Shown here: positions 1 to 7,181 of the stretch, piece by piece
Numbering within the stretch: the stretch's first letter is position 1
Layout of the letters: the number at the start of each line of letters is the position of its first letter
Assembly: GCA_035295665.1 (NCBI GenBank)
Contig: DATGIQ010000180.1
Location: 1-11,317, forward strand
Length of the DNA: 11,317 nucleotides
Direction: 5' to 3'
Origin: DATGIQ01 sp035295665
Lineage (GTDB): Bacteria > Planctomycetota > Planctomycetia > Gemmatales > Gemmataceae
The notes under the pieces: model-generated
The model's input: only the letters and a program-made list of their open reading frames with translations
Database searches by the model: none
Told to the model about the DNA's origin: nothing
Made by a program: the position numbers and the translations under genes

Positions 1-359
1 GGTATGCCGTACGGTCCGCCGACGAACGCGGCGAGCCTCCCGTGGTAATCCACCACGCGATTACCGTGGCCGCCGCAAGCAAACCGCTGGCGATTGGTGC
101 TCAGGTTCGCGCTCCGTTTGGCGTGAAATGGGTCCGCTTGCGTTACCGAAGCGTTAACCAGCGCGAAGATTACCGTACGCTGCCCATGCTTCCGACGGGC
201 GAAAAAGATGCCTATCGCGCCGTGATCCCGGCGGAGCAGGTCCTGCCGGCATGGGATTTGATGTACTTCTTCGAGGTCATGGATAATCGGGGCAACGGCC
301 AAATCTACCCGCACTTGAACAAAGAGACTCCGTATATCGTCGTTCGAATTGCGCGATAA
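1..359 (+). CDS. C-terminal fragment of a protein with an Ig/Fn3-like all-beta terminal domain (5' truncated by window edge)
   Basis: The reading frame is open from base 3 to the stop at 357-359, giving 118 visible residues. The GTG at base 42 is probably internal because the frame continues upstream without a stop. The segment looks all-beta: alternating hydrophobic strands (around VKWVRLRYRSV), then YRAVIPAEQV, then a conserved-looking end with WDLMYFFEVMDNRGNG and TPYIVVRIAR. The pattern 'IPA - aromatic strand - D..GNG..YP - PYIVV' resembles Ig/Fn3-like modules that close large secreted or carbohydrate-active proteins of planctomycetes. No catalytic domain is visible, so I assign no activity. 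The gene ends tail-to-tail with the tRNA on the opposite strand, 125 bases away. I am confident that it is coding, and unsure of the function. Confidence 0.75.
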   Translation, partial: YAVRSADERGEPPVVIHHAITVAAASKPLAIGAQVRAPFGVKWVRLRYRSVNQREDYRTLPMLPTGEKDAYRAVIPAEQVLPAWDLMYFFEVMDNRGNGQIYPHLNKETPYIVVRIAR

Positions 360-484
360 CGAGTGCCCAATGAGAGTCTGCCGGAATAGGCTTGGCCAGC
401 GGGGGACGCCATGAGTGGGAATGCTGGCGGGACGAGGGGGCCCGCACACGTCAAGCGGTCGCAGAAAGTCCCGGCTGTAACAAG

Positions 485-557
<73 letters not shown>

Positions 558-569
558 AGTGGAAAAGTT

Positions 570-599
570 ATTATAGAAACTCTACGCGGCGCGCAGCAA
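570..599 (-). promoter_or_regulatory. sigma70-type promoter of the tRNA-Ala gene
   Basis: On the minus strand a perfect TATAAT (575 to 570) lies 18 bases after TTGCTG (599 to 594). The -10 box ends 12 bases before the mature tRNA 5' end, so transcription would start only a few bases upstream of the tRNA. This fits a dedicated tRNA promoter in the gap between the TPR gene stop and the tRNA. The assignment rests on motif match and spacing only. Confidence 0.7.
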
Positions 600-629
600 G
601 CCGGCATGCCTGCCAAAATCCACCGCGCG

Positions 630-1703
630 CTAGCGCGGCTCTCTCCGGAGCCGATCCCGGTATTCTCTCCCGCGCGCGGCGTTGCCCTGTTCTTCAAAAA
701 GCTTCGCGAGCTCCGCCATCGCCTTCGCATGTTCCTGCCGATCCTGATGGTAGATTACATCCACCCACAGATATGGCCAAAGGGCCTCGCGCGGCTTGCG
801 GTTCAGGCGATAGCAATTCCCAAGAGCATTGTAGGCCGCGGCTTTCAGACTCTTGTCGTCCGTCTTCGCAAGGATGCTTTCGAGCTGAGCCACCGCCTCG
901 GCAAGCTTGCCTGAGGCGCCATGACATTTCGCCTCGTAAATGGAAACGCGGATCGCCCGAGGGCTGTCCGGCAGCACACGTTTTGACAGGGCTTGCAAAC
1001 GGGCCTCAGCCTCCGCCAACTTCTTTGCACGGATGAGGGCATCAACGATGCCGAACTCACACTCCTCTTGGATCTCGGCAGGGACGTGAGGGGTCGCCGC
1101 CAAATCTTGATAGGTTTTGCGCGCACCTTCCACGTTTCCCGCGTCCAGCTGGATCTCCGCCAGTAGCTTTGCCGCATGGCTCACTTGCCATCCGTCGCCA
1201 TGCTCCTTGAGGAATCGCGTCAATGCCGCAACCGATGCTTCCAACTGGCCCCGATCTTCCTCCGACCACCATGCCAACACGCGCGCGATCTTGAATTGAA
1301 CGTGTCGCTCCGCCAATTTGCTTTTCTCGCCCGCCAACCGCGGCTGGATCTCTCGGTAACTCTTGAGAGCCTCGCTGAATGCCTTCTTACGATCCTCCTC
1401 CTTCGTGGAAGGATCGGACAGTTTTCGCTCTTCCGCGATGGCACTGCGATAGCTTAGCCGAACCGAAGCCGGAACATCATAAACAATATCGAGAATATCC
1501 GCGGCGGGAATAGTTTTGACGGCCGAGCCCGCAAGCTTGCACACGACCTGGGCCGGTGACTCTTCGAGGACGGCGCCCGACGCCGAAACCGTTTCCTTGG
1601 TGGCTCGTTCCAAGTAACGGATCGTATCTTGAGCCCCGACCTGGAAATCGCCCCACAGATAAACGCTGAACACGGTCAACGCGGCAGCCAACGAACGATT
1701 CAT
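630..1703 (-). CDS. secreted TPR-repeat protein with an N-terminal small beta domain (357 aa)
   Basis: I chose the ATG at 1703 because it begins a typical signal peptide (MNRSLAAALTVFSVYLW, probable cleavage after VGAQ near residue 25) and has GGAGA about 11 bases upstream. An in-frame ATG at 1745 would add 14 non-signal residues in front. Residues 26-78 look like a small beta-rich domain: a strand (DTIRYLER), a turn (ASGAVLEESPAQVV), then strands ending in IPAADILDIVYDVP. From about residue 85 to the end the protein is helical, with TPR-like hairpins. The clearest are at 175-205 (LLAEIQLDAGNVEGARKTYQ), 215-240, 255-280 and 287-320 (YNALGNCYRL). No catalytic motif is seen. The gene starts 49 bases after the stop of the 1018-aa TPR gene on the same strand, so the two are probably co-transcribed. 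A periplasmic scaffold role is inferred from the export signal and TPRs; the partner is unknown. Confidence 0.88.
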   Translation of the reverse strand: MNRSLAAALTVFSVYLWGDFQVGAQDTIRYLERATKETVSASGAVLEESPAQVVCKLAGSAVKTIPAADILDIVYDVPASVRLSYRSAIAEERKLSDPSTKEEDRKKAFSEALKSYREIQPRLAGEKSKLAERHVQFKIARVLAWWSEEDRGQLEASVAALTRFLKEHGDGWQVSHAAKLLAEIQLDAGNVEGARKTYQDLAATPHVPAEIQEECEFGIVDALIRAKKLAEAEARLQALSKRVLPDSPRAIRVSIYEAKCHGASGKLAEAVAQLESILAKTDDKSLKAAAYNALGNCYRLNRKPREALWPYLWVDVIYHQDRQEHAKAMAELAKLFEEQGNAARGREYRDRLRREPR

Positions 1704-1752
1704 TGCTTCTCGTTTCTCCGTCCCGTACGAAAGTGCCGATCGCAACGGGGCC

Positions 1753-4700
1753 CTACTTCTTTCCTTCCGACGCGTTTTTCTTGATTGACTCGTATGCCTC
1801 CTGGAGCAGCGGATCTTGTTTTCGCAACTCCTGAAGACGCTGCTTGTACGGCTCGATGCCGCTGTCCGTCTGGTCTTCGAACCGGGCGATAAACGACGCC
1901 GCGGTGCGGATTTCTTTGTCCCGCTGTTTTTTGTCCGATTTCTTCAGGGCGTTCTGGAAAATGCAGTAGGTCAGGTGACAATAGCAGTCGAAATACTGTT
2001 CTTTGATCTTGTTATCCTGCAACTTGGGCCGCAGCGACAGCATGAGTTGATTCCATTGCGGGATCGCTCCCTCCGTGCGGGATAGCTGATACTTTTGCTG
2101 ATCCTCCAAAAGAAGGATGCCTTCCTTCCTCACTTCGAGATGCTGTTTTCCCCAGTCCGTGGCCGATAGTTCTTTGAGGGCCGCTTCGGCCTTGGCGAAT
2201 TCCTTGCCGAGGCGTAATTCCCGCACGTACAAAATTCGTGCCCAATGAGAGAGCGCCGGCGGCGCTTCGGGCGGAATCGAGCGAAACAGCTCCGCCGCCT
2301 TGCCATGCTGGTCCAGGCTCGAGTAACTCTGCCCCAAGAAAAGCGTCATTTCCGGCTTCGCACTTTTTTCGTGCTGCTTGGCCAACTCGGCAAGAAACAG
2401 GGAAAAGTTCGTAACTGTCTGTTCGAGTTGTTCCCGCGCGGGGGTCCCTTGCCGGCGAAGATCGTCAATGTGGCTGCGGAGCTGTTGCACGAGCTGGGCC
2501 AGGGTTTCCTGCGAATTCTCTGGAAACGTTTTCTGCACGAGATCCAGGATCTGTTTGCCCTGTTCAATCTTGTTGGCGCCTACGCTGGCACGCAGGGCAA
2601 AGGCCAACAGGGCGCGCAGGAGCTGGGGGTTTTTCTCCTTTAGTTCCGACAGTCGAGTGCCATCGGCAGAATCGGTCAGCTCTTTGACCACAGGGCCAAG
2701 CAATCCGTACGCCTTCCCATATTGGCCGGCACGGTAATCGATTTCTGCTCGGCCGAGCTTGGCATAGAGCGTTAACGAGAGGACAGGAGTGCGGAATTCA
2801 TCCTTGACTTTTTCATCTACGCCGTCCAGATGTTTGGCGAGCGTCGGGGCCAGCGCCTCCAGCTTGTCATACTGTTTCGCCTTGAAGTAGATTTCGGCCA
2901 ACATCAGCTTGGCGGCGAAATAATCCCGGGCGGTAAACGTGTCGGCACCCGTCTTCAGATCCGGAATTCGGGCCAAGGCGGCCAAGGCACGCTGCTCGTA
3001 AGAGGGCTTTCCCGCCGGCGGCTTGAGGTCGCTCTTTTGTGCCGCCAGTGCCGCCCCGGCCAACTGGTAGAGCGAGCGGGTTGCGTCCGAATATCCGGAC
3101 GAAATTCGGTTCAGCTCCTCCACGGCTTGGACATATTCCTTGTTGGCAAAGAGGATCACACCGAGCATGTGCCGGGCAATGTCGGCAGCCTGCGAAGTTG
3201 GCCAGGTGCGCTCGATGTACTGGGCGAGTTCTCGCTGCCGTCTGCGCTCGACTTCGAGATCTTCCTTGACGGCCCCTGCTTGCTCCCGCTTGGCCAAGAG
3301 CTGGGCATAGGCGCTCAGGGCATACGCACCGGCCATCGCGGCCTGGGCCGACTTGGGCTCGGTGCGCGCCAGTTCCTCACCGGCGACCGCAGCTCGGTAA
3401 TCATCCTCCAGGGCCAGATAGGCATAGGCCAAGTACAGGCGGGCCTGGTTGAGGTCTTCTTTTGGCGTCGCGGCCCCGGCTAGGTCGAGCCCGCGGTTCA
3501 ACGCTTCCACCAGGTTGCGCAGGTGGAGTTTGCGCTGCGACTCGAATTTTGCCCCGCTGAGCTCCTTCTTGGCCTGGGCGAGCTTGGCCCGTTCGTACTC
3601 GGCCCGCAAGTAACATTCTTCGAAGTCACGTAGCTTTTGGATCTCCCCCTTGGTTCGGTCCAGCGACGTGAGCAGGACAAGGTTGAGACGATTCTCGCGC
3701 GCAATGGCCGTGTAGTCATTGTCGCTCTGCTCCAGAATCTCAAACTGTTTCCGTGCCTGTTCAAGTTTTTCGCGGGCCAGGTTGGAGGTCTTGCCGAGGA
3801 GCTGGGCTTGCTGGCGGTAGCCGTTGGCCAGCTCGAAACGAACGCCGTAGCCTTCGGGAGTGTTGGCGTACTGAGGATACAGGCGAAGCCATTCCTCCGC
3901 TGCGTTGACAACGTCGGTCATCGCGCGCTTGGGATCAGCTTCCTTGGTCAGCGCCTGAATGCGAAAGCAACGGGCCAGGCGCCGACCCACGTCGGCCTCG
4001 CCGCCGGCCTCGGCATTGATGACCTCCATGTAGATTCGGCGGGCCGCCTTGGGATCCTCGTCCTCAAAGAGGGCATATCCCAGCCAGGCGAGCGCTTGCC
4101 AACTCAGAAATGACTTTGGCTCGGCTTTGGCCAACTTATCCAGGATCGCGCGGGCCTTTTTGATGAGGGCGCCGCGTTGGGTGAGCTCGGTTGCCTCCAT
4201 GAATGTCTTGGCTTGATCGAGCAGATTGATTCCCTGCTCCAGCTCGGCCTGGCCCTGAGCCTGCATCAGGGTGAGATTTTCGTCTTGTGCTTGTGGCGTC
4301 GCCGGACGGAGCTGGAGTTGCTCGTCCATCTGCGTCTTTGCTGCCTGCAATTGCTTGGCGGCCTGCTCAAACAACGTCCGGGCTCGCAAGAGGGTTTCCC
4401 GTTGAGCTTCCTTGGCCTCCTCCTGACTTGCCTCGCTCAGATGGGCTCGACCACGCAGGGCCGCGATCCGAGCGAGCCCCAAGATTGCCTCCGGCGCCCG
4501 TCGGTGCTTGGGGTTGCTCCCGATGAACGCATTAAACTCCGCCTCAGCCTGATCGTAGAGTGCCGCGCGGCCCGCGGCATCCGGCTGCGCGGCCGCCAGT
4601 TCCAGCCGGGTCAGACCTCGTTCGAGAGGTACAAGTGGAACGAGCGCTGCGGGGAAACGCGGGACTTCGCTCTGCAAGTATTGCAAGGCCAGGTCGGCTT

Positions 4701-4809
4701 TGCCGCTCTGGCGAAGTCCACGAACAAAATCGAGAAACGGTTCTTCGGCCCGCGCCGGCATCGCGAACACCAGGCTCAGAAAAGCCAAGATGGCGTCAGA
4801 AGATTTCAT
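1753..4809 (-). CDS. large exported TPR-repeat protein (1018 aa)
   Basis: The ATG at 4809 is chosen over the longer in-frame ATG at 4863. It starts a clear signal peptide (MKSSDAILAFLSLVFAMPARA, cleavage after Ala21 before EEPF) and has an AAGG ribosome site 7 bases upstream. The mature protein is almost entirely helical. TPR-type hairpins appear from residue 26 onwards (FVRGLRQSGKADLALQYL), again near 85-115, 235-265 (WQALAWLGYALFEDEDPKAA), and repeatedly to the end. Residues about 125-225 are rich in Gln, Glu, Lys and Ala and may be a long coiled coil. The C-terminus is charged (ending NASEGKK). No enzymatic, membrane-spanning or sorting motif is visible after the signal peptide, so a soluble periplasmic scaffold or assembly factor is the natural inference. 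It is the first gene of a probable operon with the 357-aa TPR gene and is transcribed divergently from the cytochrome gene. Certainty is high for the TPR architecture and low for the function. Confidence 0.92.
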   Translation of the reverse strand: MKSSDAILAFLSLVFAMPARAEEPFLDFVRGLRQSGKADLALQYLQSEVPRFPAALVPLVPLERGLTRLELAAAQPDAAGRAALYDQAEAEFNAFIGSNPKHRRAPEAILGLARIAALRGRAHLSEASQEEAKEAQRETLLRARTLFEQAAKQLQAAKTQMDEQLQLRPATPQAQDENLTLMQAQGQAELEQGINLLDQAKTFMEATELTQRGALIKKARAILDKLAKAEPKSFLSWQALAWLGYALFEDEDPKAARRIYMEVINAEAGGEADVGRRLARCFRIQALTKEADPKRAMTDVVNAAEEWLRLYPQYANTPEGYGVRFELANGYRQQAQLLGKTSNLAREKLEQARKQFEILEQSDNDYTAIARENRLNLVLLTSLDRTKGEIQKLRDFEECYLRAEYERAKLAQAKKELSGAKFESQRKLHLRNLVEALNRGLDLAGAATPKEDLNQARLYLAYAYLALEDDYRAAVAGEELARTEPKSAQAAMAGAYALSAYAQLLAKREQAGAVKEDLEVERRRQRELAQYIERTWPTSQAADIARHMLGVILFANKEYVQAVEELNRISSGYSDATRSLYQLAGAALAAQKSDLKPPAGKPSYEQRALAALARIPDLKTGADTFTARDYFAAKLMLAEIYFKAKQYDKLEALAPTLAKHLDGVDEKVKDEFRTPVLSLTLYAKLGRAEIDYRAGQYGKAYGLLGPVVKELTDSADGTRLSELKEKNPQLLRALLAFALRASVGANKIEQGKQILDLVQKTFPENSQETLAQLVQQLRSHIDDLRRQGTPAREQLEQTVTNFSLFLAELAKQHEKSAKPEMTLFLGQSYSSLDQHGKAAELFRSIPPEAPPALSHWARILYVRELRLGKEFAKAEAALKELSATDWGKQHLEVRKEGILLLEDQQKYQLSRTEGAIPQWNQLMLSLRPKLQDNKIKEQYFDCYCHLTYCIFQNALKKSDKKQRDKEIRTAASFIARFEDQTDSGIEPYKQRLQELRKQDPLLQEAYESIKKNASEGKK

Positions 4810-4816
4810 CACGGTG

Positions 4817-4824
4817 CCTTTTCC
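4817..4824 (-). promoter_or_regulatory. ribosome binding site of the 1018-aa TPR gene
   Basis: The minus strand reads GGAAAAGG, ending 7 bases before the ATG at 4809. This site and the signal peptide that follows decide the start; the alternative ATG at 4863 would bury the signal peptide behind 18 extra residues. Confidence 0.6.
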
Positions 4825-4905
4825 GAAGGCCAGGCTCGAACCGGATCCAAAGGTACCAGCCACACAAATCCAGCACGCGATTGGATTTCTGGAAGACCAT
4901 TTACC

Positions 4906-4933
4906 AGTATAAATTGATGGCAGAGACGGTCAA
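4906..4933 (-). promoter_or_regulatory. sigma70-type promoter of the TPR-protein operon
   Basis: On the minus strand TTGACC (4933 to 4928) and TATACT (4911 to 4906) are separated by 16 bases. Both boxes are one base from the consensus. Predicted initiation near 4899 gives a leader of about 90 bases before the ATG at 4809. The site lies in the 156-bp region between the divergent TPR and cytochrome genes. On the plus strand the same AT-rich core reads TATAAA (4908-4913), but no good -35 box lies at the right distance there, so I do not call a plus-strand promoter. Confidence 0.6.
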
Positions 4934-4965
4934 GGACAACGCCACGCCGCGGGAGTGGGGCACCC

Positions 4966-6957
4966 ATGACGGTGGGTCCGAAAAGCCGGCATGTTGCGGG
5001 AAAGCGCGCCGCCTTGGGAGGCGCGCTTCTGGGCTTGGTGTTGCTTGGTCTTGTTGTTGCGTGGAGATGGACTGCGTGGCCGGGTGCGGCCAGGGAACAA
5101 CGACCCAATTTGACGCCTTCCCTACCGCACGATTCTGTAGTGGCCAATTCCGCCGATCCCCGTTGGACGTTTGCCACGCCATACCGCAACGTTCGGCCCG
5201 ATGTGAAATATGTTGGCGATGCGGCTTGCCAGTCTTGCCATGTCCGCCTTTCCAAATCCTACCACAATCATCCCATGGGCCGCTCGCTTTTCCCAGTTTC
5301 CACCGCACCGGCGATCGAGAACTACGGCCACGGCGCCCACAATCCTTTCGATGCAGCGGGGTTCCGCTACAGGATTGAGCGGCGCGGCGAGCGGGTCTTG
5401 CACCAGGAAACGGCACTCGGCAGGTCGGGGAAACCCTCGACCTTGACGCAGTCGGCGGAAGTGCAGTTCGTGGTCGGTTCGGGAGAGCATGGGCGTTCCT
5501 ACTTGATTGACCGGGACGGCTACCTTTTCGCATCGCCCATTACCTGGTATCCCCAGAAGGGGATTTGGGACCTGGCGCCGGGATATGCGGCGAACAATCC
5601 TCATTTCGGCCGGCCCATCGGTCCGGATTGCCTGTTCTGTCATGCGAACCAGGTGGAGCATGTTAACAATACGGCCAACCGCTATCGGTTGCCGTTGTTC
5701 CGGGGCACGGCCATTGGCTGTGAGCGTTGTCATGGCCCGGGCCAGCTGCATGTCCAGCGGCACCAAGAAAGCGGTGAAGTTGCCGGCGTGGACGAAACGA
5801 TCGTGAATCCGCGACAGCTGGAACGCGGGCTGCGCGAGGCGGTCTGCCAACAGTGCCACTTACAGGGCGAACAGCGCGTCCTCCGACGTGGCCGGAAATA
5901 CTTCGATTTCCGTCCCGGACTCCCATTACAACTCTTCTTCGTCGATTTTGTCAAACCGGCCAAGTATCAAGGAGATGCCAAATTCGTCGGCACGGTGGAG
6001 CAGATGATTGCCAGCCGGTGCTATCAAGCGAGCAACAGATCTGGAAAAATGGGCTGCATCACTTGCCATGATCCCCACGGCCGGCCATCGGTCCAGAAGA
6101 AGAGCACCCACTACCGCGCCCGGTGTTTGAGCTGTCACGGGGAAGAAGAATGCGGGCTGCCGAGATCCGTGCGGCTGAAACAGAGTGCGGAGGACAGCTG
6201 CATCGTCTGCCACATGCCGCGTACCGGTTCTGACGTGAACCACACGTCGATCACGGATCACCGCATCCTGCGCCGGCCGGAGGCGAGGGCAAAGCAACCG
6301 GCCATCGATTGGCCCATTGATGTGGAAACGGCGCTCGTCCCGTTCCCGGCCGATGGGGGCGGTCCCGACCTCGTGGATCGCGGCCGAGATTTGGGGATCG
6401 CGCTAATGGACCTGGCCGAAAAACAACCGGGTTCGGCAGCCCGCCAGCTGAGCGCTCGGGCGCTGCCGTTACTCGAATCGTCACTGGGGACCACCCCAGC
6501 CGATGCCCCCGCCTGGGAGGCCAAGGGGAGCGCCCTTTGGTTCCTGGGCCGCTCCGAGGAAGCCCTCGCCGCCTTGCAGACGGCCTTGGTGCATGCTCCG
6601 GAGCGTGAAACGGCGCTGTACCTGGCCGCAACCTTGGCCTTGCGCATGCAGCAGCGCCGCGTGGCCCAAGCTTATGCGGAGCGAGCCATCCGCGTGAATC
6701 CGTGGCGGTGGCAATATCATCAAGTCTTGGTCGCTATCCACGCGCAAGCCAACGATTGGCAGGCCGCGGTTGAGGAATGTCAAAAGACGCTCCAGCTGAA
6801 TGCCTTCAGCTTGGCCTCGCGACGGTTGCTGATTACGAGCTACCTCCGCGTGGGGAATCGGACGAAAGCGCAGGCCGAGTTCGCCCTGCTCTTGCCCCTG
6901 GTCGGGCCGGAACAGCAAGAGTCCTTGCGTCATTGGTTTGAGCGAGAACTTCGCTGA
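4966..6957 (+). CDS. membrane-anchored heptaheme cytochrome c with C-terminal TPR domain (663 aa)
   Basis: Seven CXXCH haem-binding motifs are visible: CQSCH (88-92), CLFCH (222-226), CERCH (252-256), CQQCH (294-298), CITCH (364-368), CLSCH (387-391) and CIVCH (412-416). Many extra histidines could serve as distal ligands, for example in NHPMG after haem 1, in HGPGQLH after haem 3 and in HTSITDH after haem 7. Residues 16-35 form a hydrophobic segment, so the protein is exported with its haems outside the cytoplasm, either anchored or cleaved after the segment. Residues 515-645 contain about four TPR units (WEAKGSALWFLGRSEEALAAL and following). The arrangement matches an uncharacterised family of cytochrome c554-like proteins with TPR tails found in planctomycetes and acidobacteria (from memory). 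The likely role is electron transfer; no donor or substrate can be inferred. The start has GGAG 10 bases upstream. The gene is divergent from the TPR operon and converges on the lipoprotein gene with a 16-bp gap. Confidence 0.95.
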   Translation: MTVGPKSRHVAGKRAALGGALLGLVLLGLVVAWRWTAWPGAAREQRPNLTPSLPHDSVVANSADPRWTFATPYRNVRPDVKYVGDAACQSCHVRLSKSYHNHPMGRSLFPVSTAPAIENYGHGAHNPFDAAGFRYRIERRGERVLHQETALGRSGKPSTLTQSAEVQFVVGSGEHGRSYLIDRDGYLFASPITWYPQKGIWDLAPGYAANNPHFGRPIGPDCLFCHANQVEHVNNTANRYRLPLFRGTAIGCERCHGPGQLHVQRHQESGEVAGVDETIVNPRQLERGLREAVCQQCHLQGEQRVLRRGRKYFDFRPGLPLQLFFVDFVKPAKYQGDAKFVGTVEQMIASRCYQASNRSGKMGCITCHDPHGRPSVQKKSTHYRARCLSCHGEEECGLPRSVRLKQSAEDSCIVCHMPRTGSDVNHTSITDHRILRRPEARAKQPAIDWPIDVETALVPFPADGGGPDLVDRGRDLGIALMDLAEKQPGSAARQLSARALPLLESSLGTTPADAPAWEAKGSALWFLGRSEEALAALQTALVHAPERETALYLAATLALRMQQRRVAQAYAERAIRVNPWRWQYHQVLVAIHAQANDWQAAVEECQKTLQLNAFSLASRRLLITSYLRVGNRTKAQAEFALLLPLVGPEQQESLRHWFERELR

Positions 6958-6973
6958 GTAGCCCAGGAGTGAG

Positions 6974-7132
6974 CTAGGATTCTCCGGGAGGCTTCGTAGG
7001 ATTTGCCCGCTGCGTTGGGATCCGACCCTTGCGGATCGGCTCTTCTTTCAAGACCGGCGGCTCTTTGCCACATCCCAAACCCGCGGCCAAGCACATGCTC
7101 CACACTAAAGCCATGAGGATGGGACGACGCAT
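6974..7132 (-). CDS. very small lipoprotein downstream of the DUF1559 gene (52 aa)
   Basis: The start at 7132 is preferred over an in-frame ATG at 7210. It is preceded by GGAGAG with 8 bases of spacing and opens directly into a lipoprotein signal: MRRPILMALVWSMCLAAGLG followed by Cys21. The lipobox is A-G-L-G-C, which fits the permissive bacterial pattern but lacks Leu at -3. The mature part is only 32 residues, rich in Lys, Arg and Pro (KEPPVLKEEPIRKGR and onward), with no recognisable fold and probably disordered. It starts 49 bases after the DUF1559 stop on the same strand, so the two are likely one transcript. Planctomycete DUF1559 genes are often followed by a small or transthyretin-like lipoprotein; this one seems to be a minimal version. 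The function is unknown. Confidence 0.7.
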   Translation of the reverse strand: MRRPILMALVWSMCLAAGLGCGKEPPVLKEEPIRKGRIPTQRANPTKPPGES

Positions 7133-7181
7133 GGCCCGTTCTCTCCGATCAAAACGCGAATTTGGAACCGCTGGCAAGCCG

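Noticed and set aside
360..484. Possible terminator shared by the first gene and the tRNA
   Set aside because: No stable hairpin followed by T residues is visible on either strand in this gap.
4177..4917. Plus-strand ORF of 246 codons antisense to the start of the 1018-aa TPR gene
   Set aside because: The opposite strand encodes a signal peptide and TPR repeats with a good ribosome site; this frame shows only low-complexity shadow sequence.
4560..5378. Plus-strand ORF of 272 codons spanning the divergent promoter region
   Set aside because: It overlaps the starts of both the TPR and cytochrome genes in wrong frames and has no recognisable motif.
7019..7037. Inverted repeat GATCCG-7 nt-CGGATC as a possible terminator between the convergent genes
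   Set aside because: It lies inside the lipoprotein coding sequence, has a stem of only 6 bp and lacks a T-tract.
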